From contig OZ243107.1 of assembly GCA_965212245.1 (NCBI GenBank), forward strand, positions 3,224,001-3,288,000: 64,000 nucleotides of DNA, in the 5' to 3' direction. The number at the start of each line of letters is the position of its first letter. The stretch's first letter is position 1. Shown here one piece after another: positions 24,221 through 32,832 of the stretch. The notes under the pieces are model-generated. The model was not told the origin of the DNA. It searched no databases and saw only the letters and a program-made list of their open reading frames with translations. Both the position numbers and the translations under genes were made by a program. The DNA is from CAKZNE01 sp040222435 (GTDB taxonomy: Bacteria > Bacteroidota > Bacteroidia > Flavobacteriales > Schleiferiaceae).

Positions 24221-26354
24221 ACTTAAATAGTTTACCCTCCTTATAAATATAGAATCCTATGCTTGTCTGGTCTTTTCTAACCTCCATTATTGCCATTATA
24301 GGGTTGGTAGTATTAATATCTTTGTTTTTAGAGATAGTATCCATCGCTTTTTTATCCGTTGAACTTGGGACAGCCACTGCATCAGGGTGAGAATGCCACT
24401 CCCCTACATAATCAATTCTACCATCAGATTCTTGATAAATTAGTTTTAGCCTATCATTCAGTGAGCCTGGGTGACGGACAAAGACAGTCCTCCCATTTTC
24501 ATAGGCATCCGGTATCAAAATATCTTCTATCAATAGAGATTTACTGGAAGTTGAGTTCCCTATAAATACACCTCCAAACTCTTTTGGGTAGTGATCTTTA
24601 ACTGCTTTTTCAATTTCAGTTAATACAGAATCAGCTATATACAGGTAGGATTTTAAGTCTGGTTGAAATAGTTGTGTGTAAGTGATTAGCTCTATTCCTT
24701 TGGTACCAGAAAGATCTTTTGCTACTAGGGTTTGGGAGTATGTGTTTTCCTGCAGTTGCCTATTTATTCTTTTTAAAACAGGGTGCACCAATGCACCTAT
24801 ATCATTGAAGCTTGCTTCAAAAGTAGCATAACCACAACCAGCACCTTCATAATATGATGGTGGTTCATTCTCAAAGTGGGAGAATAAATTATGTGCATTT
24901 ACAGTCAAATCCTGACCGGTAATACTTATTAGTGATTTTGCCTTATTGGTCAGGGCCAGACTAAAAACCTTTGGCCGCTTTTCAAGTGAGTCAAGTATAA
25001 AGGTCACTTCAGGGTCAGTACTACAGTCGATTATTAGATCCACAGATTTTTCTAAGTCACTTTCAATCGTGGAATTTTTAAATAGATTTAGCTTCACGTC
25101 AACAGGTACAATCTCAACATGAGGAGAAATCTGATTTAGTTTTTCAGCTAACACAGTGACTTTCTGCTTACCTACATCACTTAAATTAAACTTGGCCCTG
25201 CAAATGTTACCACTAGCAACGTTATCGAAGTCCTCAATAAATAGTTTTTTTAGCCCGCCACGCACCAAGGTCTCCGCTACAGCCGAGCCCAACGCACCAC
25301 AGCCAATCAAAAAAACGCTTGAGTTTATAAGGTTATCACAAAAATGACCTCTCCCAAAAAAGCGATTATAGCTCAGGTTGGTGGTTAAGCCCCAGTTGAT
25401 TTCTATCTCCTTAGCAGCACCACGATATTTCTTTCCCCTTACTTGCTCATCCTTCGGAACTCGTTCTGTTTCAATAGGGATTGAGTCCTTGCTAATTAAA
25501 ACTAAATCCCAGTGCACTTCATAACCTTCATCAGAAGGAATTCTATAGCCGATTGTCAGAAACAAAAGGTCATCGGTAAAGAAATTTTTGTTGAAGTTCC
25601 TTTTAAGGCCATCATATAAATACTGGATAAACTCTTGGGAAAAATATCTTTGTATGTCCTTCCAGGATTTAACTGGTTTCCGCTTTCTTTCACTAGGGAT
25701 TAGAGGTTCATCTTCAATAAAGTACCAAATACCCTTCCTGAGATATTTTTCACTAAGGATTGCATGGAACGACTTTGACCATTGATCCTCTTGATTTTCC
25801 CCAAAGCCTATTCTGAAGTAGCTGTCTAATCTTTGATTTTGCTTAAACCTCGTATGGGCTATGCTCTTGTCAAAAGGAGAATAAAAAAATCCTCCGTACT
25901 CATGCTTCTGAAAGGCTCTGTCTACATCTGAGAAAAACAACTGCACCCTATGATTTGGGTTTACCGGATGGATTAAGTAATCATACCTTTCTGATTCACT
26001 ATTGAGGATGTAAAACTTTTTAATCCAATCCTTTAGCCCTTTAATTTCTGCTAAGAACTTACGTTCAAATTCAGAATCTTTTTCTGGGTGAAAGCAAACT
26101 GACCCATCTATGTTAATATGGTCAAAGCCAATCAGATCAGCGTTTTTAAAGACAATGGAAATATTATCAGTATTGGGGAGGGTTAGAGGATAGTTATGAG
26201 GTATCCAGGTTTCAAAATCAAGTGTAGCAGTTAGATAGCTAACTTGAATTTTTCCCTTGCACCAATAGTCCTCCATGGCAAAAGCAGATGTGATTCTCAC
26301 ATCCTCATCCATTCCCAGTAATCTGGAGATTTTTTCAGGTAATGATTCTTCCAA
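24213..26354 (-). CDS. Single-chain E2-E1-JAB protein (Cap2/Cap3-like fusion)
   Basis: This 713-aa fusion joins three ubiquitin-type enzymes. Residues 1-115 are an E2-like fold with the active cysteine C87 in NIDGSVCF. About 330-560 is a ThiF/E1 adenylating domain with the nucleotide loop GCGALGS (351-357), an acidic FIEDFDNV strand and a probable catalytic cysteine C507 in GAGCGYATFEASFND. About 575-713 is a JAB/JAMM isopeptidase with E592 and HSHP (654-657) followed by S-x-x-D (D667). All key residues are present. In type II CBASS the E1/E2 protein Cap2 conjugates the CD-NTase C-terminus to targets and a separate Cap3 JAB removes it; here both are one chain. It follows the CD-NTase by 3 nt. 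Confidence 0.85.
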   Translation of the reverse strand: MEESLPEKISRLLGMDEDVRITSAFAMEDYWCKGKIQVSYLTATLDFETWIPHNYPLTLPNTDNISIVFKNADLIGFDHINIDGSVCFHPEKDSEFERKFLAEIKGLKDWIKKFYILNSESERYDYLIHPVNPNHRVQLFFSDVDRAFQKHEYGGFFYSPFDKSIAHTRFKQNQRLDSYFRIGFGENQEDQWSKSFHAILSEKYLRKGIWYFIEDEPLIPSERKRKPVKSWKDIQRYFSQEFIQYLYDGLKRNFNKNFFTDDLLFLTIGYRIPSDEGYEVHWDLVLISKDSIPIETERVPKDEQVRGKKYRGAAKEIEINWGLTTNLSYNRFFGRGHFCDNLINSSVFLIGCGALGSAVAETLVRGGLKKLFIEDFDNVASGNICRAKFNLSDVGKQKVTVLAEKLNQISPHVEIVPVDVKLNLFKNSTIESDLEKSVDLIIDCSTDPEVTFILDSLEKRPKVFSLALTNKAKSLISITGQDLTVNAHNLFSHFENEPPSYYEGAGCGYATFEASFNDIGALVHPVLKRINRQLQENTYSQTLVAKDLSGTKGIELITYTQLFQPDLKSYLYIADSVLTEIEKAVKDHYPKEFGGVFIGNSTSSKSLLIEDILIPDAYENGRTVFVRHPGSLNDRLKLIYQESDGRIDYVGEWHSHPDAVAVPSSTDKKAMDTISKNKDINTTNPIMAIMEVRKDQTSIGFYIYKEGKLFKYE

Positions 26355-26357
26355 TGC

Positions 26358-27365
26358 CTAGCCGAACTTGTTTGTAGACAGGTAGGATGCAGATTTGGAT
26401 GAAGACGTATCTTCCTCCTCCACATCGTATTCGTCATTAATTGGAAAGTGATCCTTTATTTTATCACTATCCTCGTCAATATCGGATATAGTTTTCTCCA
26501 TTGCCCTTCTCGTGTCAGTTTTGGCTGTGGTACTCATGGAGTCCGATATTATATTACTCGAATTGGCCGGGTCTTCTAACTTGGTAGATTCTATCCTCTC
26601 AATAATATAGTTCATCACCATTTTAGTTTTTTCCCAAAGTCCACTTGGTAAGTCATCGCAGGCATCAAACGCATCTCTAGTGTAAACCTCCATTACAAAG
26701 GACTTTATAAGCTTTCCTCCATTTTTATTTTTTCTCTCCGTTTTCCAGACCTTCAGCAATCTCGCTATTTTCCTTTCATGCTTGCGGGACTCACCTTTTA
26801 AGAGTTCAACATGTTTTTTAACGTTTGTCCGGATCCTCGTTTTGTTATCCTCCTCTTCTTTCTTGGTTCTTTGGGTTGGCTTGATATAAAGACTTAGGTC
26901 AGTACTTTCATCATTATAGCTTCCATTGTTTGGTCTTTCCCTACCCGGAACTACATCTAGTTCAAATTCATCACCATCCTCGAATTTAAATTTCATACCT
27001 ATTGAAACCTTCTGCTTCCGAACATCCTCTTTGACAATGTCATCATCTTCATCAACATACTCGTTTCGTAGATAATCATGTACAGCATCGTACATTTCTT
27101 CGAGAGAACTAAAGCCTACGTCAGAATCAGTGATCTTTTTCCTAAAAGGAATACAGCAATCAATGTCAAACTTGGTATTGATGCTTGTTCCTTTCGCGTA
27201 CGATCCCGAATCAATAGGCACGGAAGCCTTCTCATTGGCAAATTTTGCCGAGAGAGCTTTCTTAACTTTATTCTTTTTCTCAATGTACGTTGGTAGTTCT
27301 GGTAGTTTTTGGATGTCATGTGTATCCAAAACTTTTTGGAGGTGCTTGTTTCTATCTATTGCCAT
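26358..27365 (-). CDS. CD-NTase (cGAS/DncV-like nucleotidyltransferase) with C-terminal glycine
   Basis: This 335-aa protein is a CD-NTase. GSYAKGTSINTKFDID (54-69) holds the G-S loop and the two metal aspartates D67 and D69, D137 in FELDVVPG is the third, and EDPANSSN near 264 is the helical-core motif typical of OAS/CD-NTases. Such enzymes make cyclic or linear oligonucleotide signals on phage infection. The last 25 residues are acidic and Ser-rich, look disordered and end in KFG, a terminal glycine as expected for a substrate of Cap2-type E1/E2 conjugation. It starts 2 nt after the DUF2188 stop and is followed 3 nt later by the E2-E1-JAB gene. The product nucleotide is unknown. Confidence 0.85.
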   Translation of the reverse strand: MAIDRNKHLQKVLDTHDIQKLPELPTYIEKKNKVKKALSAKFANEKASVPIDSGSYAKGTSINTKFDIDCCIPFRKKITDSDVGFSSLEEMYDAVHDYLRNEYVDEDDDIVKEDVRKQKVSIGMKFKFEDGDEFELDVVPGRERPNNGSYNDESTDLSLYIKPTQRTKKEEEDNKTRIRTNVKKHVELLKGESRKHERKIARLLKVWKTERKNKNGGKLIKSFVMEVYTRDAFDACDDLPSGLWEKTKMVMNYIIERIESTKLEDPANSSNIISDSMSTTAKTDTRRAMEKTISDIDEDSDKIKDHFPINDEYDVEEEDTSSSKSASYLSTNKFG

Positions 27366-27367
27366 AA

Positions 27368-27598
27368 CTAGTGCTTTTTATCTTTAGGAGGAAAGGGATC
27401 ATTGCCATAACTATCCTTATCTCTAATTTTACCATCTCGGCCGTGGATGACGACTTCTGATTTTTGGTGCTTTGCAATTTCCCTGGCCGCATCAATAGCT
27501 TCCTTCTGAGTTGATGTAACCTTGGTGGCTTTGTCATTACCTGCGCCTTTCACGGCCCATCCTTCCTGATGTTTTACAACATGTTGATTTTTTCCCAT
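27368..27598 (-). CDS. DUF2188 domain protein
   Basis: This 76-aa protein begins MGKNQHVVKHQEGWAVKGAG and continues with KATKVTSTQKEAIDAAREIA and EVVIHGRDGKIRDKDSYG, the compact beta-alpha-beta pattern of DUF2188 (named from memory). It ends in KDKKH. It is the first solid gene of the nucleotidyltransferase operon, separated from the CD-NTase by two bases. DUF2188 has no proven function. Because it precedes a nucleotide-signalling pair it could be a regulator, an inhibitor of the synthase or a conjugation target, although it lacks a terminal glycine. Confidence 0.7.
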   Translation of the reverse strand: MGKNQHVVKHQEGWAVKGAGNDKATKVTSTQKEAIDAAREIAKHQKSEVVIHGRDGKIRDKDSYGNDPFPPKDKKH

Positions 27599-27735
27599 TT
27601 TTAATGTTTTAAGGGATTAATAAATACATTAAGGAATAAGTCCTTATAGGGCCATTAACAAATGCTAAACTGAAGATAGGAGGAAGAAAAAAATGTTGCA
27701 CAATAAGAAAATGCGTTTACATTTGCAGCCTCAAA

Positions 27736-27879
27736 CTATGGAGCATTATTGACGGTCAAATCTCTACAGTGCTCAGTCAATCCCAGCTTCAATACTTCGC
27801 TAATAGCAACTATTGTTTCCTCAATACGTATGCCAGTGGATATTAATATTTGGTTTAGTTTTGCACATCTTTTTAACAT
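27736..27879 (-). CDS. Small ORF upstream of the CBASS-like operon
   Basis: ATG to TAG encodes 47 aa (MLKRCAKLNQILISTGIRIE then a predicted helix EETIVAISEVLKLGL and HCRDLTVNNAP). The frame is open upstream for another 20 codons without ATG. It lies about 137 nt before the DUF2188 gene on the same strand. The composition looks protein-like, but no ribosome binding site is evident; it could be a small gene or the tail of a decayed one. Confidence 0.3.
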   Translation of the reverse strand: MLKRCAKLNQILISTGIRIEETIVAISEVLKLGLTEHCRDLTVNNAP

Positions 27880-27911
27880 TCTAATGTTACAAAGGCATTG
27901 AGGCGTAAATC

Positions 27912-28049
27912 TCAAGAAATCAGGTATAATTCTTTATACTTTTTAGATCGTTTCATTGATTCATATTTCCCAGTTACAGAAATTAATTCCCTTTTGTAAC
28001 AGAATTCCTTACCACACATAAGGCCAGAAAACTCTTTCTCCCCGATCAT
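27912..28049 (-). CDS. Small ORF, possible gene remnant
   Basis: ATG to TGA encodes 45 aa (MIGEKEFSGLMCGKEFCYKR then VTGKYESMKRSKKYKELYLIS), with the frame open for 16 more codons upstream (TELRCAYRSFGKTP). It is basic and Cys-containing. Together with the ORF at 27736 it may be one gene broken by a frameshift near 27912. No family is recognised. Confidence 0.25.
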   Translation of the reverse strand: MIGEKEFSGLMCGKEFCYKRELISVTGKYESMKRSKKYKELYLIS

Positions 28050-28112
28050 TGGAGTCTTACCAAATGATCTATATGCACATCTTAGCTCAGTGTAAATTCA
28101 AAAAGCTAACTG

Positions 28113-28250
28113 CTAGTCGTGCGGTTTATGCCTATGAGGTTTTAAAGGAGGATAATCCTTTTTCTTATCCGGTGTAACCCGTCTTCTTCTATCCAGCTTT
28201 CCATCTTCCCTTTTAGGTTTAGGCCCCGGTTTAATGGCTTTAATGGTCAA
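28113..28250 (-). CDS. Small basic ORF, doubtful
   Basis: A TTG start would give 45 aa with a very basic, Pro-rich tail (KPGPKPKREDGK, RRRRVTPDKKKDYPPLKPH). The same frame continues upstream for about 30 codons (AWGEKAKADFRAYYLKTI) without ATG, so it may be the end of a decayed gene. The rest of the 893-nt stretch 27599-28491 shows nothing else. Confidence 0.25.
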   Translation of the reverse strand: MTIKAIKPGPKPKREDGKLDRRRRVTPDKKKDYPPLKPHRHKPHD

Positions 28251-28491
28251 TGCTATAATTGTTTTTAAATAATAGGCTCTAAAATCAGCTTTCGCCTTTT
28301 CTCCCCACGCATTTATTTTCCCGGGGCTACTAAAAACTTTCCGAACGTATAGCGGAGATTAATAAAACGCACTTCTACTTCGCTCAGCCATTGTGTGTTG
28401 TAATTAAATAGCGGTATAGGTAGCTACTGAGCGTAGTGGAAGCATGCCTATACGCTATGATGAGTGGTGTGGCCTATGGCTTTCCTTAATA

Positions 28492-29517
28492 TTATACCAC
28501 CTTTGAGTTAGCCGATGATGCTTCTTTTGCAAATACAGGTATTAAATCAGCTAACCATTTCATGAACTTTTCATAGGGTAGAATAACTAAATAGAATGGT
28601 GAAAAGAGTATTCTCAACAGCACTTCCAGGCTTAAAATAGGTTTATTCCAGGTAATAATTAACACTGTGGCAGTAAGGAGAACCGGTGTAAATATGCCTA
28701 GTATCCAGATGTATTTTAAAATGAAAGGCCATGAATCTATAAAAAAGCTCAGGCTTATAAAAGAAAATGCCCCATAGCAAAAAAGAGCCAGGCTTATTAA
28801 TAATATCAGTGATTGTATTACATCGCTATCAGACAATGTTTTTAACCATTTTAGAATATAAGCCTTCAATGCATTCAACAAGGTGGAAGGAAGATCTTTT
28901 AGCCACATCAGTATTTCCTTTAATTTTGAAAGTACGGAATTGATGAATTCTTTGAAATCTCCATAGTATATTGAATAAGCAATCCATAAGCCCGCAGCTA
29001 CAACACCAACAAGGGCCAGCGCTTCTACAAAAGCAGCCACCGGGGTTGCGCCCGTAGAAATGGCTACGGTAAAAGCAATTATGAATATAGTTGTAAGTAA
29101 TAAGAAAACCCCTATCACAATAATTTTCTGTAGTTCATTAAATTTCTTTTTTACCATTTCCCAAAGATCATTTAACCATTGCCAAATTTCTTGCAATGTG
29201 TTAATTAGTGATTCTATGGGAAGGAATAATACGTTCAACAATGCCCGGATGGTTATTGCCTCTGAAACTACTCCGAAAAAAGTGAGTATGACCACATACA
29301 TCCAAATCGTTTTGAATATGATCTGCCAGTGAATAGACCAATGGTTTATATTTAAGGTTCCTTCTATTAGAACAATAACCATATAGACGGCCAAAACACT
29401 GAAGAGGAAGAAAAGCCCTACCCTTACTCTTCTGTTAGTGCTTAAACGGTTAAAGAAGCCTTCTATCCTGTCTTTTATACGATCTATAAAATTATTTTTT
29501 TGATGTGCAGAGGTCAT
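28492..29517 (-). CDS. Multi-pass membrane protein with internal pseudo-repeat
   Basis: This 341-aa protein has about seven hydrophobic helices. The segment around residues 60-115 (IIFKTIWMYVVIL ... ALLNVLFLPIESLI ... EIWQWL) and the one around 265-330 (FILKYIWILGIFT ... LLRILFSPFYLVI ... KFMKWL) resemble each other, flanking a central pair of helices (about 130-180), so the protein looks internally duplicated. No family is recognised. It is on the same strand as the CBASS-like operon and about 900 nt upstream of it. It could be a membrane effector or an unrelated neighbour. Confidence 0.65.
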   Translation of the reverse strand: MTSAHQKNNFIDRIKDRIEGFFNRLSTNRRVRVGLFFLFSVLAVYMVIVLIEGTLNINHWSIHWQIIFKTIWMYVVILTFFGVVSEAITIRALLNVLFLPIESLINTLQEIWQWLNDLWEMVKKKFNELQKIIVIGVFLLLTTIFIIAFTVAISTGATPVAAFVEALALVGVVAAGLWIAYSIYYGDFKEFINSVLSKLKEILMWLKDLPSTLLNALKAYILKWLKTLSDSDVIQSLILLISLALFCYGAFSFISLSFFIDSWPFILKYIWILGIFTPVLLTATVLIITWNKPILSLEVLLRILFSPFYLVILPYEKFMKWLADLIPVFAKEASSANSKVV

Positions 29518-30032
29518 GTTTTAAAACTTAAGGGTTTTACATTCTTTTAAAGCAGGTTAAATATGGATCCATTAGATTATCCATCTTGTTAGTTGAGCAT
29601 AAGTCTTCTTACCTCAGTAAGGGCCTCTGCAACTTTAAAATCGGTATGGGGAGTGCTAATAACATGAAGTTCTCCTCCCTGCTATTGGCAATGGGTGATG
29701 GACAGTGCATGGTAAAGGATTAAAAAGTAAGTAAGGTTTTAATGTTTAAAACTTTAATATAAATGAGGGTGACCCTTCCCCCTCAATTTTATTCTTAAAA
29801 CGCCTGATACTTTTAGTGAAGAACCTTACAATTCTCTTAAACGGTTGTACAGTATTACATGCCTTTTTTGATGGATACTACTTTACCCCTGTGCTAGTTC
29901 AGGGTAAAGCAGATTTTATACTTTTTGGCGTATTACCCCCACCCTTACTTCTACTCCGCTCAGCAACCCTTTGTTGTTCATGAACCGTTTTGGTTATAAT
30001 CAATAGCCGAAATACGCTTGAAGCACCATAAA
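29518..30032. other. Gene-free stretch with a possible gene remnant
   Basis: On the minus strand about 29589-29675 a frame open for some 28 codons reads ELHVISTPHTDFKVAEALTE and ends soon after, with no start; it may be the tail of a lost gene. Nothing else is visible. Confidence 0.35.
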
Positions 30033-30058
30033 AAACCCCGCCACAGGGCGGGGTTTCT
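30033..30058. terminator. Bidirectional terminator after the HU-like gene
   Basis: CCCCGCC (30036-30042) and GGCGGGG (30047-30053) form a GC-rich stem with an A-run on one side and a T-run on the other. On the minus strand it ends the HU-like gene. Confidence 0.8.
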
Positions 30059-30063
30059 TCGGT

Positions 30064-30486
30064 TTATTCAGCCGGGGGTTCCTCTGCTTCAGGAGGTGCA
30101 GTGGCTTCCTTCTTAAACTCCAGCAGCTTAATCATGCGCTGCATCATTTTACCGGGCCTGAAAATAATACGGCCTTTCTTTACACTGCCTGCATTTACTT
30201 CATCAGCCGTTTCCATACCGGCAGAATGAATGCTTATACGCATGCGGCCCAAATCTCCCAACTCTACTATGTGGCCATCCTTTAAAAGGTCAGACACTAC
30301 TTCAACCAGGGTATAGAGCACCGCCCTTATATCTCCACCACTAACCGTACTTATCTGCTCTATGCGATACGTAAGGGTGTCAATGTTCATTACGTCCTTG
30401 CTAATAGCCTGGGCGTAAAACTTCTTTGGTCCGTTACTCCCGCTACCGGGGTAAGGCCGCTCAACCACATGAAACTGAATTGACAT
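30064..30486 (-). CDS. HU-HIG-type DNA-binding protein
   Basis: This 140-aa protein matches the Bacteroidota HU-like family with an extended N-terminus: FHVVERPYPGSGSNGPKKFY, then an IHF/HU core (DTLTYRIEQISTVSGGDIRA, VVSDLLKDGHIVELGDLG RMRISI) and a DNA-contacting arm (RIIFRPGKMMQRMIKLLEF). The C-terminus is Ala/Pro/Glu-rich. Such proteins bend and package DNA. It is monocistronic with a terminator 6 nt downstream. Confidence 0.85.
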   Translation of the reverse strand: MSIQFHVVERPYPGSGSNGPKKFYAQAISKDVMNIDTLTYRIEQISTVSGGDIRAVLYTLVEVVSDLLKDGHIVELGDLGRMRISIHSAGMETADEVNAGSVKKGRIIFRPGKMMQRMIKLLEFKKEATAPPEAEEPPAE

Positions 30487-30710
30487 AACACTTAGTTTAA
30501 GTTACACATTAATTTACCTGAATATAACGCCTGCTAAAGCCGGTTTTAGTATATAACTTATAGCATTTTAACATATTTTTTGTAGTACCTTAAGGGGATG
30601 TATTGTATTAATTATTAAACAAAAAAAAGTAAACCACAAGCCTTCAGTTCATACTACTCACACATAAAACGCAACTTCAGCTATAGAGGGTTCACAGATG
30701 ATCTCTTAAA

Positions 30711-30815
30711 AAACTATGAATAGTGTGAGCCTGAACTATTAATCATTTAAAAGAGAAGTATTAATAGTTAACAAAAAAAGTATGAATAGTTAGGGTAAAA
30801 ACTATTCATACTTTT
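30711..30815. terminator. Palindrome-rich region with the hflKC terminator
   Basis: AAAAGTATGAATAGT (30776-30790) and ACTATTCATACTTTT (30801-30815) pair over 15 bp with flanking A and T runs, a strong terminator for hflKC on the minus strand. Related words ACTATGAATAGT (about 30713), ACTATTAAT (about 30735) and ATTAATAGT (about 30760) repeat just upstream. The rest of the 414-nt gap 30487-30900 shows nothing else. Confidence 0.65.
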
Positions 30816-30900
30816 AGTCATACTGCCGTATGTTTTATAGCGGCCTGTAGCCGCCTTAGCGGGTGGGCATACGTACAGGCCACTTCATTTTAAGCCTTAT

Positions 30901-31845
30901 TTAATCGGAGCTCTTTAAATACTTATAGAGTTCTGAATTGGTGGAAAGGATAATGGCCGTTTCTTTATCAAAGGTGGTTTCAAAGGTTTCCATGGATTTT
31001 AAGAAACTGTACAACTCCCTTGACCGGGTATTTTTATTGTAGGCATCGGCATAAATAGCTGCGGCCCGGGCATCAGCCTTACCCTTTATTTCTTCAGCCG
31101 TACGGAAGGCTTCAGATTGTATGCGCTTGAGGTCGCGTTCTTTTTCACCGTTAATACGGGAGGCTTCACCCTGCCCCTCTGAGCGAAATTTATCGGCTAT
31201 GCGAAAACGCTCACTTTTCATCCGCTCATACACCTGTGTACGTACCGTTTCAATGTAATTTATGCGTTTAAAGCGAAAATCGAGAATGGTAATACCCAAA
31301 TCACTGGCCCGTGCGTTGGCAGACTGCTGTATCATATTCTGTATCTTTTTACGGCCCACTTCAATCTTTATCAGTGAATCACCAATCAGCTCACTTATCT
31401 TATCATCCGTTTGCGGCACACGGTTGCTGGTACGCACTGCCTCTTCTAAATTGTGATTTGCTACAAAGTCACGGGTTTCCCCGTCCAGTATATCATCCAG
31501 ACGCGATTGGGCACCTCTCTCGTTTTGTAACCTCTTAAAAAACTGTAAGGGGTCCGTTATTTGCCAGCGGGCATAAGAATCTACAAAAATGTATTTCTTA
31601 GACTGGGTGGGCACCTGGTTTGGATCACCGTCCCACTCCAAAAAGCGCTTGTCAAAAAAGTTAGCCTTTTGAATAAAGGGCAGCTTAAATTTTACGCCCG
31701 GGGTGGTAATGGCATTCCCTACGGGTTTCCCGAACTGGGTAACTACTACCTGCTCATATTCCTTTACCATATAAAAACTTTGGAAGAAGAGTAGCAGAAC
31801 CATTCCGGCTACCACAAGCAGTATAATCTGGGTTCCTTTTTTCAT
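30901..31845 (-). CDS. hflC: HflC, SPFH-domain protease modulator
   Basis: This 314-aa protein has one N-terminal membrane helix (IILLVVAGMVLLLFFQSFYM) and an SPFH/band-7 domain starting VKEYEQVVVTQFGKPVGNAI. The region FRIADKFRSEGQGEASRING, the later EIKGKADARAAAIYADAYNK and the ending ILSTNSELYKYL are typical of HflC. With HflK it forms a large membrane cage around the FtsH protease and controls membrane-protein turnover. It starts 6 nt after hflK and ends in a strong terminator. Confidence 0.92.
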   Translation of the reverse strand: MKKGTQIILLVVAGMVLLLFFQSFYMVKEYEQVVVTQFGKPVGNAITTPGVKFKLPFIQKANFFDKRFLEWDGDPNQVPTQSKKYIFVDSYARWQITDPLQFFKRLQNERGAQSRLDDILDGETRDFVANHNLEEAVRTSNRVPQTDDKISELIGDSLIKIEVGRKKIQNMIQQSANARASDLGITILDFRFKRINYIETVRTQVYERMKSERFRIADKFRSEGQGEASRINGEKERDLKRIQSEAFRTAEEIKGKADARAAAIYADAYNKNTRSRELYSFLKSMETFETTFDKETAIILSTNSELYKYLKSSD

Positions 31846-31851
31846 GATCTG

Positions 31852-32832
31852 TTAGTTTTTAGAATTGTTATTGAGTTGCATTTGTAGTAAGGGCAACACA
31901 TTGTTTCCATCTTCATCGGTAATAATCTTATTGCCCAGCCTGGGTATTACCGAGCCCATGGTTTCCAGGTATATACGCTTGCGGGTTACCTCAGGAGCTT
32001 TTAAATACTCGGTGTATAAATCGTTAAAGCGGGTGGCCTCTCCCTCGGCATTATTTACCCGTTCCGTAGCATATCCTTCGGCTTTCTGAATGGTTTCCTC
32101 TGCCTCTCCCTTGGCGCGGGGAATTACCTTGTTGTATTCTGATTTGGCCTGGTTAATAAGCGTTTCCTTTTCCTGTTGGGCTTCGTTTACCGCATTAAAG
32201 GCTCCCTTTACCGGATCAGGAGGATTTACATCCTGCAGTACCACCTGGTCTATACGCAACCCTAAATCATATTCGCGGCAAAGTTCCTGCATCAGTTCAT
32301 GTACCTGGGTGGCAATTTCGGCACGACCAATGGTTATTACTTCGTTTACGGTACGGTCTCCCACAATTTGCCGCATGGCGGCTTCGGATACATCGCGCAG
32401 TGTGGTTTCGGGATTACGCACTTTAAAAAGAAATTTATAGGGGTCTTCCACCCGGTACTGCACCACCCATTCCACATCGGCCAGGTTCAGATCTCCGGTA
32501 AGCATGAGTGATTCATCCTTATACCCGGCCTTGGCGTATGAAGATTGTACGGACGCAGAAGTAGTGCGAAAGCCAAATTCCTGCTTTTGCTGACGTTCTA
32601 CGGGTACTTTATCTACCTTTTCGGCAAAGGGAATTTTCATGTGAAGACCCGGTTCCAGCGTGCGGCTGTATTTTCCGAAACGGGTTATTACACCCACTTC
32701 TTCGGTTTCTATTACAAAAAAGCTGCTAAGCACCAACACCAGGGCTATGATAATGGCAATAACAGGTTTCTGATATTTGCGTAACTTCTGCACCAGCTCT
32801 TGGGCCTGGCTGCGCGTATCGTTATATTCCAT
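31852..32832 (-). CDS. hflK: HflK, SPFH-domain protease modulator
   Basis: This 326-aa protein has a short cytoplasmic N-end, one membrane helix (VIAIIIALVLVLSSFFVI) and an SPFH domain from EEVGVITRFGKYSRTLEPGL through LQDVNPPDPVKGAFNAVNEA, a motif diagnostic of HflK, to a helical region (RAKGEAEETIQKAEGYATER). It is the first gene of hflKC. Upstream, AAGCGCTG occurs twice, 12 nt apart (32861-32868 and 32873-32880), and may be a regulatory site. Confidence 0.92.
   Translation of the reverse strand: MEYNDTRSQAQELVQKLRKYQKPVIAIIIALVLVLSSFFVIETEEVGVITRFGKYSRTLEPGLHMKIPFAEKVDKVPVERQQKQEFGFRTTSASVQSSYAKAGYKDESLMLTGDLNLADVEWVVQYRVEDPYKFLFKVRNPETTLRDVSEAAMRQIVGDRTVNEVITIGRAEIATQVHELMQELCREYDLGLRIDQVVLQDVNPPDPVKGAFNAVNEAQQEKETLINQAKSEYNKVIPRAKGEAEETIQKAEGYATERVNNAEGEATRFNDLYTEYLKAPEVTRKRIYLETMGSVIPRLGNKIITDEDGNNVLPLLQMQLNNNSKN

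Noticed and set aside
22269..27598. A Bil-type or canonical ubiquitin-like operon
   Set aside because: There is no ubiquitin-like modifier gene; the partner of the E1/E2 domains is better explained by the CD-NTase tail.
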